Below are positions 1-6,315 of a stretch of 10,968 bases of DNA, piece after piece. Location of the stretch: NCBI GenBank assembly GCA_025774865.1, contig JALGZO010000231.1:1-10968 (forward strand), in the 5' to 3' direction. A program made the position numbers and the translations under genes. The notes beneath the pieces are model-generated. The model saw only the letters and a list, made by a program, of their open reading frames with translations. It had not been told where the DNA came from and did no database searches. Position 1 is the first letter of the stretch. The number at the start of each line of letters is the position of its first letter. This DNA comes from a bacterium (lineage in GTDB: Bacteria; ARS69).

Positions 1-26
1 GGGGTCCGGTGGGCGCGCCGCTCTGA

Positions 27-158
27 TTCCTCACAGCTACCACATCGCTCGGGGCAAATCCAAGCGCGGGCCGGGAAGTGGGTCGAGCGGGGTCGTCGAC
101 CGGGAACGGGCGGCACCGATCGAGAGGGCGCGGAACCCGGCGACGGAGGGAAACCACG
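27..158 (+). promoter_or_regulatory. Operon leader, probable promoter region (no clear -35/-10)
   Basis: A frame with a stop at 24-26 (TGA) could be the tail of an upstream gene, but only seven codons are visible. From there to the first start codon at 159 I see no convincing gene. The only structure noticed is a short inverted repeat, GGTCG-T-CGACC at 91-101, too short to call an operator with confidence. No sigma-70 boxes are obvious, which is common in GC-rich genomes. Because everything from 159 to 9650 is closely spaced on one strand, this leader is the best candidate within the window for the operon promoter, although the promoter could lie further upstream. Confidence 0.3.
145..150 (+). 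promoter_or_regulatory. Shine-Dalgarno site fixing the start of the RING gene
   Basis: GGAGGG ends 8 nt before the ATG at 159. It supports 159 as the true start of the first operon gene, even though the zinc-binding half of that protein is read in a different frame further on. It is therefore key evidence that the gene carries a frameshift rather than starting at a weak TTG (253) in the second frame. Confidence 0.7.
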
Positions 159-663
159 ATGGCGATCCTTTGGCTCCTGGACACCGATCGGCAATGGGCC
201 GTTCTCCCGCTGGCCGGAGATCGCCTTTCCCTCGACACCACCCTGCCTGGCCTTGCGAGCGGGGAAGAGGCCGGAGTCGGAGCCGCCCGGCTCGTGCAGT
301 CTGCCGGAGCGGACCGGAAATGGACGCTGGAACGGCCTTCCGCTGCCGCTCGGGGTCCGGGTCCTTCGCCACCGAGACGAAATCCGCCTCGGGTCGCTCG
401 GCACCGCGTTCTTCTCGACCGAGACGCTCGCCCGAGTCGTGAAGTACCCCGGGCCGGCCGCGGTCAAGTGTGCCCGCTGCGGGGATACGATCGAGACCGG
501 TCTTCCCGCCGTCCAATGTCCGAACTGCGACGTCTGGTACCACCAAGGGATCGACGGGGCAGGGCGCGACAAGCCGTGCTGGACGTATGCGCCCACCTGC
601 ATTTTCTGCCCCCACGGCACCCGGCTCGACGCCGGCTACCAGTGGTCGCCGGAGGACCTCTGA
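159..663 (+). CDS. FHA-like + RING-like zinc protein, putative E3 (apparent frameshift)
   Basis: Putative ubiquitin-ligase-type adaptor. The ATG at 159 reads well for about 57 codons; then the coding signal moves to the +1 frame near 325-335 and runs to the TGA at 661-663, giving about 168 residues in total. The second part begins NGLPLPLGVRVL followed by RDEIRLG, which resembles the last strands of an FHA-type beta sandwich. The end carries eight likely zinc ligands: CARC (469-480), CPNC, then WYH, CW and CIFC, i.e. a C4-H-C3 binuclear treble clef. The CPxC...YH...CW...C pattern resembles the Prok-RING family reported near bacterial E1/E2/JAB/Ubl genes (Burroughs, Iyer and Aravind 2011), with about ten extra residues between His and CW. 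It lies one base before the E1 gene. Sure of the zinc cluster; RING and FHA assignments are inferred. The frameshift could be a sequencing error, a mutation or recoding. Confidence 0.7.
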
Positions 664-664
664 C

Positions 665-1795
665 ATGGTGCTTCGGAACGGGTCCTCGGGACACGTCGTC
701 ACGGTCGGCGCCGGGAACATCGGGTCGCACTTCATCGAGCATCTGGGCCGGATGCCGGGCGTCTCGCGAGTGACGCTCGTCGACCCCGGCCGGTACGAAG
801 AGAAGAACGTCATCGGGCAGAGGATCGATCGGGACGACGTCGGCCGCGCCAAGGTCGACGTCCAGGCCGAGCGGCTGCGGCGCATCGATCCCGATCTACC
901 GGTGGCCGCGATCCCCGAGCGAGTGGAGGACGTTCCGCTCGGCCGGCTGCGCGGCGAGGTGATCGTCGCCGGATTGGATAATCGCCGCAGTCGGCAGGTC
1001 GTCAATGAGGCAGCACGCCGTCTCGGCGTGCCGTGGATCGACGCAGGCGTCGACGCCGGGGGGCTCCTCGCTCGCATCAACGTATACGGGGCTCGCGAGG
1101 ACTGCACCTGCTTCGAGTGCGGCTGGGACGACCGCGACTACCGGGGGGGCGACCAGGTGCGCCCGTGCGATCCGGAGCCGGAGGCGCCGCCGACCAACGC
1201 GCCGGCCAGCCTCGGGGCACTCGCCGCGTCCTTGGAAGCGATCGAATGCGAGAAGATCCTGAGCGGCGATGCCACCACGCTCACCGGCCGTCAGGTTCTC
1301 ATCGATGCCCGATACCATCGACACTATGTGACGTCGTTCCGCCGGAATGCCGAGTGTCGACTCGCGGACCACGGCCCGTGGGAGATCGGCGCGGTCGCGC
1401 TCGACCCGGCGGAGCCGACCCTCGCCGAAGCGGTGGAGAGCCTCGCCGCACCGAACGCGCGCGAAGTGACGAGCCTCGCGGTCTGGGGGCAGCGCCTCGT
1501 TCGCGGTCTCACCTGCCCGAAGTGCGCAGCGCGGCTGCCGTTGCTGCGCGTGGCGGGGGGCATCCGGCCGGCGGAGAGAGTCTGCCCGAACTGCAAGGAA
1601 GAGATGCTGGCCTCGGGCTTCGACACCATCGACCAGCTCGACCTCACCGTGCTCTCGCCGTCCGACGGCTCGATGTCGCTCGGCGATTTCGGAGTGCGCG
1701 AGGGCGACGTTCTCGTCCTGGGCGGAGCGTCCGGGTTCATCCGGACAGTGGAGATCTCGCTCACGGACCATTCCGAGCCGCGGAGGAACCCATGA
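665..1795 (+). CDS. ThiF/E1-like ubiquitin-activating enzyme with zinc ribbon
   Basis: Adenylating enzyme expected to activate the C-terminus of the ubiquitin-like protein at 3215 and pass it to the E2. The 376-residue protein has the ThiF/MoeB/E1 Rossmann core: VGAGNIG at 14-20, the acidic end of the second strand in LVDPGRYEEKNV (38-49), the conserved Arg segment GQRIDRDDVGRAK (51-63) and VAGLDN (101-106). CTCFECG (147-153) gives a CxxC-type pair. After it comes a crossover region with C168 and C195; the usual MoeB-like catalytic Cys position (near 180-184, NAPASLG) has none, so C168 is my candidate. A second pair, CPKC (284-287) and CPNC (307-310), forms a zinc ribbon. The last 50 residues (LGDFGVREGDVLVLGG) look like a small beta-grasp or UFD-like end. 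GGAGGA at 651-656 supports ATG 665. The stop overlaps the E2 start (ATGA). Confidence 0.88.
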   Translation: MVLRNGSSGHVVTVGAGNIGSHFIEHLGRMPGVSRVTLVDPGRYEEKNVIGQRIDRDDVGRAKVDVQAERLRRIDPDLPVAAIPERVEDVPLGRLRGEVIVAGLDNRRSRQVVNEAARRLGVPWIDAGVDAGGLLARINVYGAREDCTCFECGWDDRDYRGGDQVRPCDPEPEAPPTNAPASLGALAASLEAIECEKILSGDATTLTGRQVLIDARYHRHYVTSFRRNAECRLADHGPWEIGAVALDPAEPTLAEAVESLAAPNAREVTSLAVWGQRLVRGLTCPKCAARLPLLRVAGGIRPAERVCPNCKEEMLASGFDTIDQLDLTVLSPSDGSMSLGDFGVREGDVLVLGGASGFIRTVEISLTDHSEPRRNP

Positions 1796-2262
1796 CCGAC
1801 CACATTCTGAACGGATTCCTGGAACGCCAGTACGAGGACGGGATGGCGCTCGCGGAGCGCAGCGATCTGCTCGAGCTCGTCCCGCTCAGCCCCCGTCCCG
1901 TGCAGTACTACGTGGCGCGATACGGTTGTAAGGGGCTCGTGCGCCGGGGCACCGACGTCGTCGAAGCCGACAACTTCGAGATCGGTTTTCACTTTCCCTC
2001 GGACTATCTTCGCCGGGCTCACGCAGGCGAGGTGCTGACGCTCTTCTCGCCGGCCGCCGCGTTCCATCCGAACTTGCGGATGCCGCTCGTCTGCCCGGGG
2101 TGGTTGCGGCCCGGGACCAGTCTCCCCGACCTGCTGTTCCAGTGCTTCGATATCCTCACATACAAGCTCGTGACCATGAACGAGCTGAACGCTCTCAATT
2201 TCGAAGCATGCGCTTGGGCACGCGACCACCAGGATCGATTCCCGGTGGACCCGCGCCCGCTC
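1792..2262 (+). CDS. UBC-like E2 conjugating enzyme (3' end disrupted)
   Basis: Putative E2 that accepts the ubiquitin-like protein from the E1 as a thioester. The UBC signature is visible: FHPN at 91-94, a candidate catalytic Cys at 101 in LVCPGWL, the following Trp104, a helix-like stretch LLFQCFDILTYKL (114-126) and the terminal NFEACAWARD (136-145), matching the 'dpLN..AA' end of E2s. It starts with ATG inside an ATGA overlap with the E1 stop, with GGAGGA 4 nt upstream. Believable coding ends near residue 157 (about 2262). The frame itself stays open to 2787, but that stretch is Arg/Pro/Ser-rich and looks like out-of-frame translation of the next domain. So either the natural stop was lost to an indel or the E2 is fused to the downstream domain by a frameshift. 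E2 fold assignment is strong; the 3' boundary is uncertain. Confidence 0.8.
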
Positions 2263-2354
2263 TGCCGACCCCGTCCGCCACGGTCGCCGAACGGCGCAGC
2301 GGAGATCGCGTCGAGAGCGGCCGCTTCGAGCAACGGCGGTCCGCGATCGTCGAC

Positions 2355-3179
2355 ATGCTCTCGCGCTGCGCGGCGGCCGTCACCGAAGCCAGTCCGTTGG
2401 CGTGGCGGCTCACGGGTTCCGACGGCGCGGAGGCGATCACGGCGCGGTGGGAGGAGCCCTGGCTGCTCTTCGAGACGGTGGCGAACGGGGCAGCTCCCGA
2501 CCCCGAGTCGGACCGGCGCGCCACGACGGATGCGTCGTGGGAGCTCCTTCGTCGCCAGGAGGCACTGCCGGCGACCTGCCGCTACGGGCAAGGGTCGGGC
2601 GCTTCCCTGCGAGTGTTCGGCGAGGTCGCGTTCGAGGACACCGCGGATGCGGGCGCCCGGTGTGAGGAGATCGTCCGTGGGTTGGAAGCGGCTCGCCGCC
2701 GGAAGCCGGAGTTCCGCTCGACCGCCGCCCCCGCGCCGGAGGCCACCGATCTCACCCGGCTCTGTGAGGAGATCGGTTGGTCGGTGAACCAGCGCCCGGA
2801 CGGTCGGCTCGTCGGCTCGCTGCCGGGCGTGAAGCCGTCCCCGTCGGCGGAGCTCTCCGCGGCCGACTTCGGGTCCCGCCTGTCGACGGAGATCACGACT
2901 CTGTCGGAGCTCGGGGAAGCGAGTCGCCAGGCTCTGGGCGAAGTCCTCCTGCGGTTGGGGCGATTCGCGCGTTTCACGCGACCCACGATTCACACGCACG
3001 ACGACGGAAGCGCCGTTCGGCTCGAGACGCGCCTTCCGCGCCCGGCGACGGCGGCCGAGCTGCGTCACGCGCTGACGGCGATCACGGCCGCGTTCGGCGC
3101 GTGCGCCCAGGAAGTGAACGTCCTCCGGGACGAGACGATCGCGACGGAGTACCTGACCGTTCGGGGAGAGGCCCCGTGA
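2355..3179 (+). CDS. Unknown protein/domain, possible tandem YbjN/CesT-like fold
   Basis: Not a family I can name firmly. From ATG 2355 it has 274 residues, but coding-like sequence in this frame extends back to about 2265, and the ATG has no Shine-Dalgarno site, unlike nearly all its neighbours. That suggests it is the C-terminal part of the E2 gene after a frameshift (about 460 residues in total). Two halves look alike. Each has a Trp-containing start (WRLTGSDG..., then IGWSVNQRPDGRL), a helical stretch, and a strand-pair plus helix (QGSGASLRVFGEVAFED...EEIVRGLEAA; HTHDDGSAVRLETRLPRP...ALTAITAA). This layout recalls YbjN or type III secretion chaperone (CesT-like) folds, which hold client proteins. 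Its place between E2 and the ubiquitin-like protein suggests a scaffold or substrate-binding role. The stop overlaps a possible GTG start (GTGA, 3176) for the next gene. Confidence 0.6.
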   Translation: MLSRCAAAVTEASPLAWRLTGSDGAEAITARWEEPWLLFETVANGAAPDPESDRRATTDASWELLRRQEALPATCRYGQGSGASLRVFGEVAFEDTADAGARCEEIVRGLEAARRRKPEFRSTAAPAPEATDLTRLCEEIGWSVNQRPDGRLVGSLPGVKPSPSAELSAADFGSRLSTEITTLSELGEASRQALGEVLLRLGRFARFTRPTIHTHDDGSAVRLETRLPRPATAAELRHALTAITAAFGACAQEVNVLRDETIATEYLTVRGEAP

Positions 3180-3200
3180 CGGTGTTCATCCCCTCGAGGG

Positions 3201-3207
3201 AAAGGAG
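3201..3207 (+). promoter_or_regulatory. Shine-Dalgarno deciding the Ubl start
   Basis: AAAGGAG sits 7 nt before ATG 3215 and makes that the preferred start of the ubiquitin-like protein. The competing GTG at 3176 overlaps the upstream stop and has GGGGAG before it, so a 13-residue longer form cannot be excluded. Confidence 0.55.
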
Positions 3208-3214
3208 CAGTGCC

Positions 3215-3499
3215 ATGCGCGCAACCGGTGGCGGTGGACTCGCGATTTCGGCGAGCGACGTCTCCCGGCAGAAGGTCAAGGCGCTCGACCACGTGGAGCC
3301 CCAGAAGACGGTGGGCGAGCTCGTCGACGAGTTTCTGACCCAGTTGAACCTCCCGACACAGGATCCGCAGGGGCACCCGCTTACGTACCATGCGCGCCTC
3401 GATCGGGAGTCCCGTCACGTTTCAGCCTCCGAGCTGGTGGGTGACGCGCTCGAGACCGGTGACACCCTGACCATTCAGCCGATCATCGAGGCCGGCTAG
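3215..3499 (+). CDS. Ubiquitin-like beta-grasp modifier (Ubl) ending in Ala-Gly
   Basis: A 94-residue protein predicted to be the small modifier of the E1/E2/RING module. After a Gly-rich N-terminus it shows a beta-grasp-like series: a strand pair at about 19-29 (QKVKALDHVEP), the helix TVGELVDEFLTQLNLP, then GHPLTYHARLDRES, and the closing VGDALETGDTLTIQP. That 'GD.L.I' end is typical of YukD-like and other prokaryotic ubiquitin-like proteins. The chain ends IIEAG, a single exposed Gly after Ala instead of the Gly-Gly of ubiquitin. No residues follow the Gly, so no precursor processing would be needed before activation. Its position between the E2 and the JAMM protease supports a role as a conjugated tag. 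Whether it is conjugated to proteins or acts as a sulfur carrier cannot be read from sequence, but the E2 and RING favour conjugation. Confidence 0.8.
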   Translation: MRATGGGGLAISASDVSRQKVKALDHVEPQKTVGELVDEFLTQLNLPTQDPQGHPLTYHARLDRESRHVSASELVGDALETGDTLTIQPIIEAG

Positions 3500-3536
3500 A
3501 GCGAACCGTCCGTCCGAGGTCCGGAGGGGGGAAGAG

Positions 3537-4583
3537 ATGTCCGCAACCGAATACCGGTACGCGTTGGAGATTTTCCGGGAAGACGGGACGCCCATCGGCC
3601 AGGTCCCGGTCTCGGTGGATTTCGAGGCCGCCCGGGAGTGTGCTCTCTTCGCGGGTATGCGCAGGAACTCCCTCGCGATCGACGAGATCACCGGGAACTC
3701 CTCCATCCTGCCCCTCTGGCACCCGGACGACGGTCGGCCCTATCTCGACGGATTTCGCGTGGCGTTCGACGGCGAAGCCGGCGAGACGGCCGACGATTTC
3801 ACCGGCGGTTTCGCAACAGATTACTTTCGGCCGGCGGCGCGGAAGGCGTCGGTAGGCCTGGTGGCGGAGGGGCGCCTCAAGGAGGGCGAGCACTTCCGCT
3901 TCCGGACGCTCGCGTTCCCGGCGCCGGTCGGCGGCGACTCCGCCGCGGCGACCTCGCGCGAGGCCCGCGACGTCAGTCCGCCGCTGGACCTGCGGGAGAC
4001 GCGGCTCGCCGATCTGATGGAAGGGGCTCTGACGAGCGGAACCGTCGATGCGGAGGACTTTCCGGTGTTTCTGCCGTCTCGCGTGCTCGAGGAGGTGCGA
4101 GAGCTCTCCCGAGGAGCGGGTGCGCACGAGACCGGCGGCTTCCTCGTCGGACACCTGCACCGCGACGCGTCCCTGCCCGAGATCTTCGCGGAGATCACGG
4201 CGCAGATTCCGGCCCGGCACGTGATCTCGGACACCAGCCGTCTGACATTCACCCAGGCGACGTGGACCGAGGCGCAGGGAATGCTGGATCTGCGGCAACG
4301 AGGTGAGCAATGGCTCGGGTGGTGGCATAGGCACCCGTGCCGCGAGTGGTGCAAGAACTGCTCGATCGAGAGCCAGCGCGTCTGCCATCTCGCGAACGAC
4401 TTCTTCAGCGAACACGACCGTCAGGTCCACCAGGCGGTCTTCTCCCGGGCGTTCAACGTCGCCCTGGTTCTCAACGATGTGGCCTTCTCGGACGCGACGT
4501 ATTCCCTGTTCGGGTGGCGCCGCGGCGGGATGGAGCCGCGAGGTTTCCACGTGCTCGCGGGGCGCAGCGTCCCCGCATCGTAA
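3537..4583 (+). CDS. JAMM/JAB metalloprotease (Rpn11-like), with Cys-rich insertion
   Basis: Zinc isopeptidase expected to remove the Ubl from substrates. The 348-residue protein has an uncharacterised N-terminal half (1-170) and a C-terminal JAMM domain. JAMM residues seen: Glu198 in HETGGFLVGH, the HxH pair His264/His266 in WWHRHP, and SEHD (Ser291, Asp294) as S-x-x-D. The family usually has about 7-10 residues between HxH and SxxD. Here there are 24, carrying Cys268, Cys272, Cys275 and Cys283, which may bind an extra structural zinc beside the active site. ATG 3537 is supported by the purine run GGAGGGGGG (3523-3531). It follows the Ubl by 37 nt and the ATPase starts 10 nt after it. The N-terminal half has no motif I recognise and may bind substrate or the ATPase. 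JAMM assignment is firm; the target is inferred. Confidence 0.88.
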   Translation: MSATEYRYALEIFREDGTPIGQVPVSVDFEAARECALFAGMRRNSLAIDEITGNSSILPLWHPDDGRPYLDGFRVAFDGEAGETADDFTGGFATDYFRPAARKASVGLVAEGRLKEGEHFRFRTLAFPAPVGGDSAAATSREARDVSPPLDLRETRLADLMEGALTSGTVDAEDFPVFLPSRVLEEVRELSRGAGAHETGGFLVGHLHRDASLPEIFAEITAQIPARHVISDTSRLTFTQATWTEAQGMLDLRQRGEQWLGWWHRHPCREWCKNCSIESQRVCHLANDFFSEHDRQVHQAVFSRAFNVALVLNDVAFSDATYSLFGWRRGGMEPRGFHVLAGRSVPAS

Positions 4584-4589
4584 GGAGGT
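4582..4589 (+). promoter_or_regulatory. Perfect Shine-Dalgarno for the ATPase gene, overlapping the JAMM stop
   Basis: AAGGAGGT, complementary to the 16S rRNA 3' end over eight bases, shares two bases with the JAMM TAA stop (4581-4583) and lies 4 nt before ATG 4594. It is the strongest such site seen in the operon, and suggests the ATPase is translated at a high rate, coupled to the end of the JAMM gene. Confidence 0.7.
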
Positions 4590-4593
4590 AGCA

Positions 4594-6315
4594 ATGCTCC
4601 ATCGCTCGCGAGCGAGGCAGGCCTCGCAGGAACTTCTCGAATCGATGATCGAAGCCGAGCAGGCCGGCGCGCAGACCATCGAAGAGGAGCTCGAACAGAT
4701 TCAGCAGGCTCGCCAGCAGTCCTCGGAGGAGAGTCGGTCCCAGGATGTCCGGCTGCTCACGCAGATCAAGAAATTGAAGCGGGCGCTCGCCGTCGCGCAG
4801 AAGAATCGAGCTCAGCTGCAGGAGCTTCTGGAGAAGTTCACGGCGCCGCCGCTGCACCTCGCCACGTTCCTGGAGACGGTGGAGCTGGCCGGGACGCTGG
4901 CGGCCGTCGTCAGCCACGAGGGAACGCTCCGAATCGTCGCGTTCGGCCACGAAGTGCCCGAGTCGCTCGCGGTGGGAGACGAGGTCCTCCTCGGCGAAGA
5001 GCTCAACGTGCTGGTCGCGAAGTCCCCGTGCGCGGCGTCGCAGTGCGGGCAGACCGCCACGTTCGACCGTCGCCTTCCCGACGGACGCCTCGTGCTGACG
5101 TGGCGAGAGGAGGAAGTCCTCGTCAATCCCGCGGCGACGCTCGCCGGGGTCGATCTGTCTCGCGGCGATCCGGTTCGGTGGAACCGATCAGCGCTACTCG
5201 CGACCGAGAAGGTCGAGCGCGCGTCCGGCGACCACCTCTTCCTGGAGCGGACGCCCGACGTCCGGTTCGAGGACATCGGCGGGCTGGACCAGCAGATCGA
5301 ACGTCTTCAGAACGTCTTCCTGCTCAGCTTCGAACATCCCGAGGTCGCGGACCGGTACGGGATCACGAACCGGGGATCGGCGCTGCTGAAGGGGCCCCCG
5401 GGCACCGGCAAGACGATGCTGGCGAAGGCCCTGGCCAACTGGCTCGCCTCGCTCGTGCCGGGTGGCGAGGCGCGGTTCATTTACATCAAGCCGGGCGAGT
5501 TCGGCAGCGTCTGGTACTCGCAGACCGAGGCGAACATCAGAGAGGTGTTCCGCGTCGCGCGCGAGTTCGGCAAGAAGCACCCCCGCATCCCGGTGGTCAT
5601 ATTCCTGGACGAGCTCGACGCGATGGGAGCTCCGCGCGGAGAGTCCTACCACCGCGTCGATGATCGCGCGCAGCTCGCGCTGGCGGCGGAAGTCGACGGC
5701 CTCGAGGAGCGTGGCAACATCTTCGTGATCGCGGCGACGAACCGCGCGGAGGCGCTCGACGAAGCGTTCATCCGGTCTGGCCGTTTCGGCGACGATCCGA
5801 TCGAGGTGCCGCGCCCGAACCGCGTGGCGGCGCGGGCGATCCTCGCGAAGTACTTCAATCACGAGTACCCGTACTCGGCCAACGGCGGCGGACCGGACGC
5901 CGCACGCGAGGAGCTTCTCGACGCCGCGGTGTCCCGCCTCTACTCGTCGAACGGCGCGAGCGACATCGCGACGATCACGTTCCGTGACGGCACCGATCGC
6001 GTCATCAGAGCCGCCGACGTCGTCAACGGCGCGAGTCTGGCGAAGATCGCGCGAGACACCCGCAGCCGTGCGTGTCTCCGCGAGACGCGGTCCGGCGAGG
6101 TGGGGATCCGCGTATCGGACCTTCTGGAATCGATCGCGGACGAAGTCGAGGCGCAGGCGAGCCTGCTCACGCCGGCGAGTTGCCGGAGGTACATCCACGA
6201 TCTGCGCCAGGACGTGGACGTGGTGCGGGTCGAGCGGGCGCGGACGGAGTCGACGGTTCGGCAACATCGCTACTTCGAAGTGGACCGGGCCGAGGCGGCG
6301 GAGGAAGCCGCGTGA
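4594..6315 (+). CDS. ARC/Mpa-type AAA ATPase (proteasomal-activator-like unfoldase)
   Basis: Hexameric unfoldase expected to recognise the Pup-like tag and thread substrates. It has 573 residues. An N-terminal coiled coil (about 10-83, Glu/Gln/Leu-rich) comes first, the region that binds Pup in Mpa. OB-like beta domains follow (about 90-215), then one AAA module: FEDIGGLDQQI (225-235), Walker A GPPGTGKT (267-274), pore-loop region EFGSVWYSQTE (302-312), Walker B VVIFLDELDAM (334-344), sensor ATN (381-383) and arginine fingers in IRSGRF (393-398). The order coiled coil, OB, AAA and the position before Dop/Pup/PafA fit ARC/Mpa. Two differences stand out. The chain ends EAAEEAA, not the HbYX motif (Gln-Tyr-Leu in Mpa) that opens the 20S gate. 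The pore loop carries Trp-Tyr and lacks the usual 'VGE' segment. The stop overlaps the Dop start as GTGA. Confidence 0.88.
   Translation: MLHRSRARQASQELLESMIEAEQAGAQTIEEELEQIQQARQQSSEESRSQDVRLLTQIKKLKRALAVAQKNRAQLQELLEKFTAPPLHLATFLETVELAGTLAAVVSHEGTLRIVAFGHEVPESLAVGDEVLLGEELNVLVAKSPCAASQCGQTATFDRRLPDGRLVLTWREEEVLVNPAATLAGVDLSRGDPVRWNRSALLATEKVERASGDHLFLERTPDVRFEDIGGLDQQIERLQNVFLLSFEHPEVADRYGITNRGSALLKGPPGTGKTMLAKALANWLASLVPGGEARFIYIKPGEFGSVWYSQTEANIREVFRVAREFGKKHPRIPVVIFLDELDAMGAPRGESYHRVDDRAQLALAAEVDGLEERGNIFVIAATNRAEALDEAFIRSGRFGDDPIEVPRPNRVAARAILAKYFNHEYPYSANGGGPDAAREELLDAAVSRLYSSNGASDIATITFRDGTDRVIRAADVVNGASLAKIARDTRSRACLRETRSGEVGIRVSDLLESIADEVEAQASLLTPASCRRYIHDLRQDVDVVRVERARTESTVRQHRYFEVDRAEAAEEAA

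Noticed and set aside
159-773. Taking the whole first frame (159-773) as one protein
   Set aside because: After about 335 it turns Arg/Pro-rich and overlaps the E1 start, while the zinc ligands lie in the other frame.
37-1107. Long minus-strand open frame across the RING and E1 genes
   Set aside because: Arg/Pro/Ser-rich translation with no motif, no start signal, and fully covered by the E1/RING coding evidence; typical shadow in GC-rich DNA.
2263-2787. Continuation of the E2 frame as a genuine C-terminal domain
   Set aside because: The sequence is Arg/Ser/Pro-rich without motifs, whereas the overlapping frame 0 gives a structured protein with paired repeats; treated as out-of-frame reading.
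3176-3214. GTG 3176 as the Ubl start
   Set aside because: Possible because of a GTGA overlap, but ATG 3215 has a better-placed AAAGGAG, and the added 13 residues add nothing to the fold.
3483-4679. 398-codon minus-strand open frame opposite the JAMM gene
   Set aside because: The plus strand encodes a clear JAMM motif with a Shine-Dalgarno site; the opposite frame is an antisense shadow.
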